Source: Verrucomicrobiaceae bacterium E54 (lineage in GTDB: Bacteria; Verrucomicrobiota; Verrucomicrobiia; Verrucomicrobiales; Akkermansiaceae). From it: a stretch of DNA of 64,000 nt. This document shows positions 8,071-15,420 of this stretch, piece by piece. The notes below the pieces were generated by a model, which made no database searches, was not told where the DNA came from, and was given only the letters and a program-made list of their open reading frames with translations. The stretch's first letter is position 1, and the number at the start of each line of letters is the position of its first letter. The stretch covers positions 1-64,000 of the forward strand of contig JAKZES010000022.1 in NCBI GenBank assembly GCA_022548915.1. The letters run 5' to 3'. The translations under genes and the position numbers were made by a program.

Positions 8071-8261
8071 AAAGTAGCGGTCGGGTTACCGAGGACCTGA
8101 AGATCCGTGAATTTTTCCAGGCGTTTCACGACTACCGGAAAGATGAGATGAAGCCATCCAGCAAGCCCCGGTCGAGTCCGCCGAAAGGCGGGAAGAAGAA
8201 GCTGGACACGGGCTTGGGGCTGAGGCTTCGATCCTCTCTTCGGGCCGCAGGACGGGCCTGA
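8052..8261 (+). pseudogene. Plus-strand C-terminal gene remnant
   Basis: An open frame without a start codon, ending at TGA 8259-8261, encodes about 69 residues including DLKIREFFQAFHDYRKDEMK and a basic tail (PPKGGKKKLDTGLGLRLR). An in-frame stop lies at 8046. The composition is coding-like, so it may be the 3' end of a deleted gene. It overlaps, on the opposite strand, the doubtful N-terminal half of the 7753-8070 frame. Confidence 0.3.
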
Positions 8262-8273
8262 CGTGGAGCTGTG

Positions 8274-8723
8274 TCACTCGGGACGCCTTATCAACACGAA
8301 CCGGGCATGAGGGCCCCGCCTCCGCTTACGTGTGAAGCGAACGACCCCCTGCTTCTCCAGTGCGGTGAGGCCCTTGCTCAGTTGATCAGATCTCAGATTC
8401 CAGCCCTCCCGAATCGAGTCAGCAACGTAGATATCATCCACGGAAATGTCCTTTCCGAGCCTCTCAGCCTGCCTTGCCGCATCCCTTACTGCAAGAATCA
8501 CCCGTTCATGCCTCCGCGCCTTTTTGCGGAGGACATCGTCGGCCCAGATCATGGCCTCCCGGGGCGGTCCCTGGGAGACTATGGTCCTATTCACAGAATC
8601 AGAGATTCTAAAAGGGCTATTGCCCTCCGGGACAATTCTACGAGGCATGCCCGCGGCCCTGAAAGACTCATGCGTTCTGGCCGGCTTGCGCGCTGAAAGG
8701 ATCTTGTTGCGGAGTTCACCCAT
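8274..8723 (-). CDS. Winged-helix-type protein, last gene of the replication-type operon
   Basis: This 149-residue basic protein begins at ATG 8723, inside the end of the polymerase gene (8-bp overlap), so translation is probably coupled. Residues ~80-140 (DISVDDIYVADSIREGW, LSKGLTALEKQGVV, then a basic RKRRRGPHARFVLIRR wing) resemble a winged helix of the MarR/initiator type. The first 60 residues are basic and probably disordered. It may help load the polymerase or regulate the element. The exact family is not recognised. Confidence 0.65.
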   Translation of the reverse strand: MGELRNKILSARKPARTHESFRAAGMPRRIVPEGNSPFRISDSVNRTIVSQGPPREAMIWADDVLRKKARRHERVILAVRDAARQAERLGKDISVDDIYVADSIREGWNLRSDQLSKGLTALEKQGVVRFTRKRRRGPHARFVLIRRPE

Positions 8724-9990
8724 GGTTCCCGTCTAAGGCGAGACCCAGCAGCGAAGCCATCTTGCGCCAGGTGATGATGCCCTTCTTGTCCTGAAAATGG
8801 TAGGGGTGGTCGACTTGGGTGACCTCCCCGCGATCAGGGTCAACTTTTGGCCTGTCCACCCGAACGGTGAGGCGGTCCCACAGCGTGATCCTCGAAGCTT
8901 CCTCCATGAGGCTCACCACGATCTCTTCGACCTCAGGCGACTCGCACGTCTGGCACTCCACGACTACCGCGTCATGGATCGTTGCGACCACGTTGATGCC
9001 TGCATCCTCCAGCAAGAGAACTGCCACCCGCAGCATGTCCGAACCGGTCGACTGCAGCAGGAAGTTCCTCGCCGTTCGGGGCCTGAACTGCGCCGGGTCC
9101 TCAGGATTGTAGATCAGCCCGAATGCCGTCTCGATGTCACGGGCCGCCGCTCCTGTGGAGGCAACGGCGTCGGACCAAGACCAGAAGACAGGGAATGTTT
9201 CCTTGTGCTTTCGCAGAAGCTCCCGGCCCCCGAAAAACCCCATGCCCGTTTGTCGCCCAATGCTGCCGACCCCCATGCCCATGAGGACGGCCAGCGAGAC
9301 AACCTTGTAAGCAGCGCGCTCAGTTGGATGGGAGTCCTTGGTGGCCACCTCGGGAACCGCCCCAGCGACCTTCGCGAAGGCCAGATACGGGTCTCCCGCC
9401 GAGTAGGCCGCCATCATGGCTGGGTCTTGGGATAGGGCGGCAGCGATGGCGTACTCTTGATTCGACCAGTCGAATTGGAGCAGGGACTTGTTCTCGGGGG
9501 GCTGTAGAAGCGAGCGAAGCCACTTGGGTCCCAGAAACAGGAACTCGGACGTCGAGGGAGCGGAGCGGCCGGAGATCGTCATGAACGGCTTCGGGGCGGC
9601 GTAGAGCCGCCCATCACGCCCAAGCTTGAGCCCGTCCACTGCGCCCTCTGCAATCGAGCGGACCAGCTCATAGACGCTTGCCCATGGCTCTCCATGGGCC
9701 TTGGCCGCATCCTTGAGCGTGTCCTTGTCAGTTCGGAAGCGCCCCGTGTCCGTGCGCGGCCAAAGCATGCCGGAGTCGGAAACCAACTGAGCGAACCGTT
9801 CGTAGCAGAAGCTACCTTTGTCCATCAGCCTGTATGCGTCGAGATGCTCTTGCCACAGCTGCCGTAGCCCAATATTTCCCAGATGCCGGACTTGCTTGTA
9901 GCGCTCGACGTCAACCGGTAGTCCGCGATCTCCGATCGCCCCGAATGCCGCCATGCTGGCGCCCCGGAGAATGGCTTGCTGGAGGTTCAT
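8716..9990 (-). CDS. Family A DNA polymerase (phage/element type, exonuclease-less)
   Basis: This 424-residue protein keeps the polymerase core of the Pol I family. Motif A is FDWSNQEYA (Asp174, Glu179). Motif B is RAAYK...LMGMG (Arg225, Lys229). Next come RTARNFLLQSTGSDMLR with its conserved Gln, and motif C, IHDA (His339, Asp340), where the usual HDE has Ala in third place. No 5' nuclease or proofreading domain is present. The proofreading activity is probably supplied by the upstream DEDDy exonuclease gene, which overlaps it by 4 bp (ATGA). E. coli Pol I has over 900 residues, so this is a minimal mobile-element form. It probably replicates or repairs the excised island. Confidence 0.85.
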   Translation of the reverse strand: MNLQQAILRGASMAAFGAIGDRGLPVDVERYKQVRHLGNIGLRQLWQEHLDAYRLMDKGSFCYERFAQLVSDSGMLWPRTDTGRFRTDKDTLKDAAKAHGEPWASVYELVRSIAEGAVDGLKLGRDGRLYAAPKPFMTISGRSAPSTSEFLFLGPKWLRSLLQPPENKSLLQFDWSNQEYAIAAALSQDPAMMAAYSAGDPYLAFAKVAGAVPEVATKDSHPTERAAYKVVSLAVLMGMGVGSIGRQTGMGFFGGRELLRKHKETFPVFWSWSDAVASTGAAARDIETAFGLIYNPEDPAQFRPRTARNFLLQSTGSDMLRVAVLLLEDAGINVVATIHDAVVVECQTCESPEVEEIVVSLMEEASRITLWDRLTVRVDRPKVDPDRGEVTQVDHPYHFQDKKGIITWRKMASLLGLALDGNHG

Positions 9991-10475
9991 CCGCCGGATA
10001 AACGTTTAAAGAGGGCGATCGTCTCGCGCACGTCGGTCTCGCAATAGTCCAGAATCTTGGCCTTCTCCTTCTCGCTGTAGGGCGCGCCCTTCAAGACGAG
10101 GTCCCTCATGCTCTCCTTCTCGTCGGACGAGATGGCCTCGATGCCATGGCGTCGACAACAGGCAAGGAGGCCGAACCCCCCGTCGGGCCTCCCGCCGCAG
10201 GCGCGAATCCGGGCCTCGGCGTAGGTGTCGATCCAAGCCGCCGGCTGTTTCCACCCTAGGGCCCGCCAGCAGCGAGCTTCTGCGGGGGCTACGGCGTGGG
10301 CGACCAGGATCGTTTTTCGCAACCGAGGGAAGGGCGGGCGCGGGGGCTTCCTTCCCTCGAGCCACGTCCGGTAAACCCGGTCGGTCTCGAGATCGATCGC
10401 GACCATGCAGACAACCTCTACCTGCCCCGATTTGCTCTCGCGGAATTCGAAGTCGATGCCTACGAAATGGATCAT
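9987..10475 (-). CDS. DEDDy-type 3'-5' exonuclease
   Basis: This 162-residue nuclease has its start set at ATG 10475 with GGAGG nine bases upstream. DEDD motifs are visible: IDFEF (Asp8, Glu10), a central WIDTYAEAR (Asp83), and YCETD (Tyr144, Asp148) marking the y subtype. It is the size of a free-standing proofreading domain. It overlaps both neighbours by 4 bp (ATGA), so the unknown protein, exonuclease and polymerase are probably made together. The inferred role is proofreading for the adjacent polymerase, as a split version of Pol I. Confidence 0.8.
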   Translation of the reverse strand: MIHFVGIDFEFRESKSGQVEVVCMVAIDLETDRVYRTWLEGRKPPRPPFPRLRKTILVAHAVAPAEARCWRALGWKQPAAWIDTYAEARIRACGGRPDGGFGLLACCRRHGIEAISSDEKESMRDLVLKGAPYSEKEKAKILDYCETDVRETIALFKRLSGG

Positions 10476-11251
10476 CGCGCGTTCCTCCCTTGAAGTTCGC
10501 GAAGAACCGGGTGGTCTTCTGAGTCCAGGAGCTTGTCGCTGAAGCCCTTGACGAACCAATCCTCGTAGGAGCCTGGCGCCCAGACTGGCTTCCCAAGGTC
10601 GTCTTCGGGTCTCTCAAGGTTGTAGCCTTTCGCGGCGCTGTCGGCCTTGATCATACCCCACTCCCCGATGAGGCGGCGCATCGCGGTTCGCGCTGAGACG
10701 TGCCAATCATTTTCAGAGCGCGAGGGGACCGCCCACCAACCGACGCGCCCTCGGACGTCAGTCACGAAAGCCAAATAGTGATAGCGGACCAGATTTTTCA
10801 GCCGTGGGTCGCGATTAAACACCGGCTCGAGGTCGGGGAGGACCAACAAGAACTCCGGCCCTCCTCCGCCGTCCTTTCGGGGGAGAAGAAGTACCTCTGA
10901 CGCTTGGGGCTCCCATTCGCCACCGGCCCGGACGCGCCAATAGGATGCGTCCGGTGGCCGCTTGTAGATGGGGACACTGAGCTGCTCACTTTGGCTCGCG
11001 ATTAGCTGGGCGACCTGCTCGGGCGCCTTTCGTGCAGCTAGAATTCTGGCCCGGACGGAGCTGGGGCCTTCGGTCGCTGGAGTGTCTGGCGGGAGCTCGC
11101 GCTCGTCTGTTGCAGGCGGGTCCTCGTCCGGCGAGGGAGGGTTGCCTGCTCTAGGCTGCGGTGGTGGAGCACCCTCGCCGGCCTCGTGTTCACTGGTGGG
11201 TTCCGTAATGTTTTCGTCCCAATCGTCGGGCATTGCTGTGGTTGTTGTCAT
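10472..11251 (-). CDS. Hypothetical protein of the replication-type operon
   Basis: Unrecognised 259-residue protein. The N-terminal ~75 residues are acidic and proline-rich (EHEAGEGAPPPQPRAGNPP), probably disordered. Residues ~80-259 are a folded alpha/beta domain with many aromatics (YWRVRAGGEWEP, RVGWWAVPSRSENDWHV). It ends in an ATGA overlap with the exonuclease gene. ATG 11251 is preferred; an in-frame TTG at 11293 is the alternative. Position suggests a DNA-binding or accessory replication factor, such as a single-strand-binding-like protein, but no motif proves it. Confidence 0.65.
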   Translation of the reverse strand: MTTTTAMPDDWDENITEPTSEHEAGEGAPPPQPRAGNPPSPDEDPPATDERELPPDTPATEGPSSVRARILAARKAPEQVAQLIASQSEQLSVPIYKRPPDASYWRVRAGGEWEPQASEVLLLPRKDGGGGPEFLLVLPDLEPVFNRDPRLKNLVRYHYLAFVTDVRGRVGWWAVPSRSENDWHVSARTAMRRLIGEWGMIKADSAAKGYNLERPEDDLGKPVWAPGSYEDWFVKGFSDKLLDSEDHPVLRELQGRNAR

Positions 11252-11319
11252 GTCATTTTGCCCCGGTGTTTTGTCGTCGGCGCCTTGGGGCAAGGACGGC
11301 CGACCCCTGGAAATTTGCG

Positions 11320-11517
11320 TCAGGAACTCTCGCCACGTGTGGTCGGCGCGAGCGCCCTAAGAACGTCTTCCAAACGAAAACGGAGCACCCGTTCGGTCCG
11401 CACTGCGGCGGGGATGCGGCCCTTGCTGGCCCATCTCGTGACAGATCGGGGGGAGACCTTGAGGACGCTTGCGACGTCGGCTGCGGTCAGAAGTTCGTTG
11501 TGTCCTTTTGGCGACAT
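11320..11517 (-). CDS. Excisionase-like helix-turn-helix protein
   Basis: This 65-residue protein carries the MerR/Xis-type HTH: LLTAADVASVLKVSPRSVTRW, then ASKGRIPAAV and RFRLEDVLRAL. Proteins of this kind act as recombination directionality factors or element regulators. ATG 11517 is chosen; an in-frame TTG lies at 11535. Its position between the integrase region and the replication operon fits an excision and switch role. Confidence 0.75.
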   Translation of the reverse strand: MSPKGHNELLTAADVASVLKVSPRSVTRWASKGRIPAAVRTERVLRFRLEDVLRALAPTTRGESS

Positions 11518-11641
11518 TCCGCCCCAAGCATGCAACGGAATGAAATCCTGGGCAGGGGCTTGCGCGACGAAAGCCCGGAAAGCTAAGTCCAGTTTTCGTC
11601 GGTGAAGTGGCTTGACTCGCCGGACTTGCCAAGCCGGTTGC

Positions 11642-13192
11642 CTACTGACGTTCGACCAGCAGCTTGAAGCCGTCCCTCAACTTTCGACGCAGATCAGCCC
11701 CGCACCATGCTTCAAACTCTGCGAGCACGATCTCGCTCTTTGGAAGCCGGTCAGGCGCGTGGTTCTCCATCCACCGCAAGGAAGCAGCGAACATCAGGTA
11801 AGCCCTGCCCGCGGCCAGCCAATCGTCCCGATGCTTCATCTCCAACGGCGGAAGAAGACGGGCACGGCGTTTCCAGATCGACTCGACAATTCGCAGCTTG
11901 AGCGTGTTGGCGTCCTGAGGGGTGCCAAGGGTCTCGGTCAAGACCCGGGCCTCTGACTCCACGAAACCGAAGTCTCGGGCCTCAAAGCTACAATTCCATC
12001 TTTCGAGCCGTTCGAGCGCCTCCAAGAGTTCTGCTGGGGTTCGCCAGTCTTTCCGTTCCCGCTCGGAGTTCAGGACTCGCGCGATCTCTGCAGCGACTCG
12101 CCGCGGAGAGCCCTCCTTTGCCCTCCACAGATCCTCGAATTGGTCCGGAAGTAGGCCTTCGCCAAGGTCTTCGAGGCACTCGTGAGGAGGCCAAAGCGAA
12201 GTTCCATCAATGCGATCGCGAACGAGGATCTGAGGCCATCTGTCACGCTGAAGCAAGACTTCGCGTGCGGCGTCGACGGCTTCCCCGAGGAACCGACGCT
12301 CAAGCATTCGTTCAAGCAAGGTCTCGCATTCGACGGGCAGCCCCTTAGCAATCGAAGCCTTTTCAGAAGGCCTCTGGTCGCGCCCCGAATCACCTCGATT
12401 CAATGAGCGGATCAAAGGGTCGAGCAGCGCCGCTGGAAGGCGGTCTGCAATCTTGCTCTTCAACAGGTCGAATTCCTCGACGGGCTCGGCACCATGCGTA
12501 CCAGCCCCTCCCGCCTGAGAAAGGGCAGGTGCTTCATCGGGCCTCTCGGGAGAAGAGCCCGATGCGCCGGAGGCATTCTCCCCGGACAGAGAAGCATCAT
12601 CTTGCTTGTGCGCAGGGGATGAAACTCCGGACCGCTTGCCCCGGATTGCCTCAACGAAACCGAAAGGAAGTGGAACGAACTGCCAGGAAGGGACCTCTCG
12701 GGCAAGCCCCTCGGCGGTCGCCCTCAGGACAGCTGGATCAGCTCGGCCGAGCGTAGCAAGCGCAGTTGAGACCGCTTCGGAGTCGATTGGTGCATCTCGC
12801 TCGCAATCGGTGCCCGTGACCGTTCCATCCGAGGCAAGGATTGCCGCCAGATGGTCACTGACTTCGCAGGCAAGGCGGTGAAGGTAGCCAACTGCTTTCG
12901 TTTCTCCAATCGAGGCCGCTCTTCTTAGATTCTGAATTCCCTCAATAGCCTGGTGATAGTCAAACGCCGGCATCGGCCTTTCCCAGCCGTGCTGCTCCAT
13001 CCAGTCGAGAAGAGAATCCCGATCGGAATTTTGGATGGCACTTTCCAGGATTTGGGCCGCCTCCCTGATCTCTCGGGCGGGTTCCTGCGCCTCCAGGGCC
13101 AACGCCCTCCTTTGGCGTTCTTCCTCGCTCTGTTTGAGTCGCTCCTCCTCAGCCGCTTGAAACTCTTTTTCGCCTCGTCGCTTCTGGCTCAT
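11642..13192 (-). CDS. Hypothetical island protein (516 aa)
   Basis: I do not recognise the family. The first ~60 residues are a charged coiled coil (KEFQAAEEERLKQSEEERQRR). A helical middle follows, then a Ser/Gly/Ala-rich linker (~205-245), then a long helical C-terminal half with tryptophan-leucine motifs (LLEALERLERWNCSFE, AYLMFAASLRWMENHAP). There are no membrane segments or nuclease motifs. It starts at ATG 13192, 20 bases downstream of the integrase stop, so the two are probably cotranscribed. A role in element maintenance or defence is possible but unproven. Confidence 0.65.
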   Translation of the reverse strand: MSQKRRGEKEFQAAEEERLKQSEEERQRRALALEAQEPAREIREAAQILESAIQNSDRDSLLDWMEQHGWERPMPAFDYHQAIEGIQNLRRAASIGETKAVGYLHRLACEVSDHLAAILASDGTVTGTDCERDAPIDSEAVSTALATLGRADPAVLRATAEGLAREVPSWQFVPLPFGFVEAIRGKRSGVSSPAHKQDDASLSGENASGASGSSPERPDEAPALSQAGGAGTHGAEPVEEFDLLKSKIADRLPAALLDPLIRSLNRGDSGRDQRPSEKASIAKGLPVECETLLERMLERRFLGEAVDAAREVLLQRDRWPQILVRDRIDGTSLWPPHECLEDLGEGLLPDQFEDLWRAKEGSPRRVAAEIARVLNSERERKDWRTPAELLEALERLERWNCSFEARDFGFVESEARVLTETLGTPQDANTLKLRIVESIWKRRARLLPPLEMKHRDDWLAAGRAYLMFAASLRWMENHAPDRLPKSEIVLAEFEAWCGADLRRKLRDGFKLLVERQ

Positions 13193-13211
13193 GGATTTCT
13201 AGGGCCAAGGC

Positions 13212-14426
13212 CTATGCCACCTCCACCAGGGGAAGCTTCTCGCCTTTAGGACCGATTTGGAGAATGGCCAGTGCCTCGTTCTTGGGCATGGCCCCAACGT
13301 AGTGGGAGCGGAGCATTTGTGGTCCACCGCTGTGGCCGAACTCGAAAGTCAGCAGCTCGATCGTGGCACCGGTGGCGATCGCGACGGTCGCGTGGGTGTG
13401 CCGCAGGGCATTGTCAGGCCACTTGGGCAGTTTCGTCGGCGGCTTGGCCTTCAGCTTGGGCTTGAGCTTCATGCTGGGCACCAGATCCGACCAGACCCGG
13501 AAACCGGCCAGCCGCCGCACGGCCATTTCCTTCCGTTTCCAGTTCGGCGGAAGAACGCTCTTACCGATGGGGTACGCCTCGAGCCATGCTGCCAGCGGGG
13601 AGGGCATGTTCACGAATCGGCGGCGCTTCGTTTTCGCGCTGGCGGCCGGCACCCGGATTCCTTCCTCGGTGATGTCTTCCGGGGTCAGGCGGGAAAGCTC
13701 GGCCTGGCGCATGCCCGTGAAGAGGGCGATCGCAAAGCCCGGCACGCAGTCGGGGAAATGAGCTTCAGCCGCAGCCATCAGCCTGGCTGCCTCCTTGGCG
13801 GTGAGGATCCCGATCTCTTGTGTCTGGGTTTTCTTGGTTTCGATGTTCTCGGCGACCTCTGCCTTGGCCCAATGCCGGGGCTGCTTCACCGCCCATCGCC
13901 AGAAGGTCACAAGCAGTCGGCGGCGTCCATTGAAGGCGCTTGCTCCATCGGTTCGTGAATCAATGTGCTCCGTAAGCTCCTGGGTCGTGATGCCTGAGAG
14001 CATCCGGCCACCAAAGTCCTCCTTGAGATGCTTGCTCATGTAGCGGACCGCCTGCTGTTGCTTGTTGCTCAGGTGCTCCTTCGTCTTGGCGAAGGCATCC
14101 ACGGCCTCCGCCACCTTCGTCGAGCTTCGCATCTCCTGTTCGGCTGCCACGAAGCGTTGGACGACGTCGAGAAGGGAGACGTCATAGGGTGCCAGCAGCT
14201 TCGCCGCAGCATGTGCCTGGTCAGCGAGGGTGGGGGAGATGGCGCGTGCCTGCTCGCCAAAGGTCTCCTTCTCTTCGCGAAGTTTTGCGGCCGCCTCCTC
14301 GGCAGCCTTGCGGCTCTTGTAAAAGTGGCGTTCCCGCCGGCCCGAGTCGGAATACGCAGGCGGGATGTTCACCACCCATTTGCCCCGGGTGATCTTGTGT
14401 GGAGAGAATCTGGCGGGCTTGGCCAT
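13212..14426 (-). CDS. Tyrosine recombinase/integrase
   Basis: This 404-residue phage-type integrase has an N-terminal arm/core-binding region (~1-190) and a catalytic domain with FTGMRQAEL (Arg240), NALRHTHAT (Arg342, His343; Asn at the usual first His, as in many phage integrases), FGHSG (His365) and the nucleophile SHYVG (Tyr376). The Tyr motif lies ~30 residues from the C-terminus, as expected. The start is ATG 14426. It is the terminal gene of the island, 114 bp from the tRNA fragment at 14541-14586, so it very probably catalysed insertion into that tRNA gene. Confidence 0.9.
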   Translation of the reverse strand: MAKPARFSPHKITRGKWVVNIPPAYSDSGRRERHFYKSRKAAEEAAAKLREEKETFGEQARAISPTLADQAHAAAKLLAPYDVSLLDVVQRFVAAEQEMRSSTKVAEAVDAFAKTKEHLSNKQQQAVRYMSKHLKEDFGGRMLSGITTQELTEHIDSRTDGASAFNGRRRLLVTFWRWAVKQPRHWAKAEVAENIETKKTQTQEIGILTAKEAARLMAAAEAHFPDCVPGFAIALFTGMRQAELSRLTPEDITEEGIRVPAASAKTKRRRFVNMPSPLAAWLEAYPIGKSVLPPNWKRKEMAVRRLAGFRVWSDLVPSMKLKPKLKAKPPTKLPKWPDNALRHTHATVAIATGATIELLTFEFGHSGGPQMLRSHYVGAMPKNEALAILQIGPKGEKLPLVEVA

Positions 14427-14478
14427 CGGACTGGAGCGATGGTGCCCTTATTGCCCTTAAAAGTCGAGACAGGCCCCG

Positions 14479-14586
14479 ACATGGGGGACATGGGAGGACA
14501 AAGGGGTCATGAGGCTCAGGAAGTTACGAAAGATTGTTGGGTTCGGGAGCAGGATGTCGTCAGTTCGAATCTGGCCGCTCCGACCA
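14479..14586 (+). other. Attachment site (right end of island): 3' tRNA fragment, probably tRNA-Pro
   Basis: Bases 14559-14586 form an intact T-arm (GTCAG-TTCGAAT-CTGGC) followed by the acceptor strand CGCTCCG and ACCA. Upstream, TTCGGGA (14542-14548) fits an anticodon loop with anticodon CGG. C1:G72-type acceptor bases with A73 also fit proline. No matching 5' half (CGGAGCG) lies to the left, so this is the displaced 3' end left by integration. The reconstituted tRNA should be at the far left end of the island. Short direct repeats (GACATGGG twice, 14479-14496) nearby may be integrase arm sites. Confidence 0.75.
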
Positions 14587-14717
14587 CTAAACCCCTGCTC
14601 CGGCTTGTCCGGGCCGGGGGTCAGTGCTTTCGGATGGTCGGTGAGGCGGGGCCAAAATATGGATTGGGGGGGAACCCGTTTTCATTTCTTGTGTCAGGGG
14701 TCATCCGCACTGGGCGA

Positions 14718-14850
14718 TTAGTCTTGGAAGTTCGTGAAGTCGTAGGCTCTTCGTTGCATGAGCTTCATGTTGCGGTGGAATCCTTCAGTGATGCCGTTGA
14801 TCTTGGTGAACCGCCACATGCAGGCGGATTTCCTGGCTACAGGAGCGCAG
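14718..14850 (-). pseudogene. Truncated ISL3-family transposase 3' end
   Basis: The minus-strand frame ending near 14718 encodes FTKINGITEGFHRNMKLMQ, followed by RRAYDFTNF. This matches the conserved C-terminal block of ISL3-type transposases. Upstream residues do not continue the transposase, so only the tail survives. It marks IS decay next to the island boundary. Confidence 0.6.
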
Positions 14851-14947
14851 GGTGCGGGCGAGGGTGGCCAGGGAGCGAAGCCCTTCAGCTCAACGGCTGG
14901 CCATACAGAATCTGGGGATCCAAAAGGTCGCTGACTCCGTGCATATT

Positions 14948-15032
14948 GCCACCCGCCCCCGGAAACCCAATGAAGCCGGGGGCGGGTGGCGGTTTGCAAC
15001 CACCTTTGGAAAACCCAATAACCAAAGGTGGT
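14948..15032. repeat. Twin hairpins with a shared loop
   Basis: Two adjacent perfect hairpins. The first (14948-14990) has 15-bp arms (GCCACCCGCCCCCGG) around AAACCCAATGAAG. The second (14999-15032) has 11-bp arms (ACCACCTTTGG) around AAAACCCAATAA. The stems differ, but the loops share AAACCCAAT, and both outer ends carry CCACC/GGTGG. No coding role is apparent. Confidence 0.75.
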
Positions 15033-15420
15033 GAGCGAGTCCTGCCGAACGAAAGGTGGTCACGTCAGCGGGGAGAGCGGTTGATGAGGCAAAGGGAGCG
15101 AACTTCATCAAGATGAGCGACGACCCGGCCACGCTTCAATGGCGATCTCCCGAAGCGCTGAAACCTCGATTAGGATAGTCCGCAATCAAGGGGACGATGA
15201 AGCTCCCCGCTAGTATCCCGCGCGTCAAGTTCGTCACCTTTCGTATTTGTGGAGGATTTTTGAAGTTTGCTCGCTTTGCTCGACGGGGGGAAGGGGCGCG
15301 GATCTTTTTCCCAACTGCGGCGTTGCTCGTCGGTCACAAATCTCGATTTGCTTTCTCCTCACGCCTTGCATTTGGAAAAAATTTCTCGCGCGAAAGCCGA
15401 CGCTCTTTCCGCGCGGGACA
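15033..15420. other. Intergenic region with a MITE-like sequence
   Basis: No supported gene. Bases ~15308-15372 (GCGTTGCTCGTCGGTC, ATCTCGAT, CTCACGCCTTGC) are clearly related to the interior of the MITE at 38497-38716. This part of the gap is therefore probably a degraded copy of the same element. Confidence 0.45.

Noticed and set aside
14521-14586. Complete tRNA gene
   Set aside because: The T-arm and acceptor 3' strand are present, but the 5' acceptor strand, D-arm and a pairing anticodon stem are not; it is a 3' fragment.
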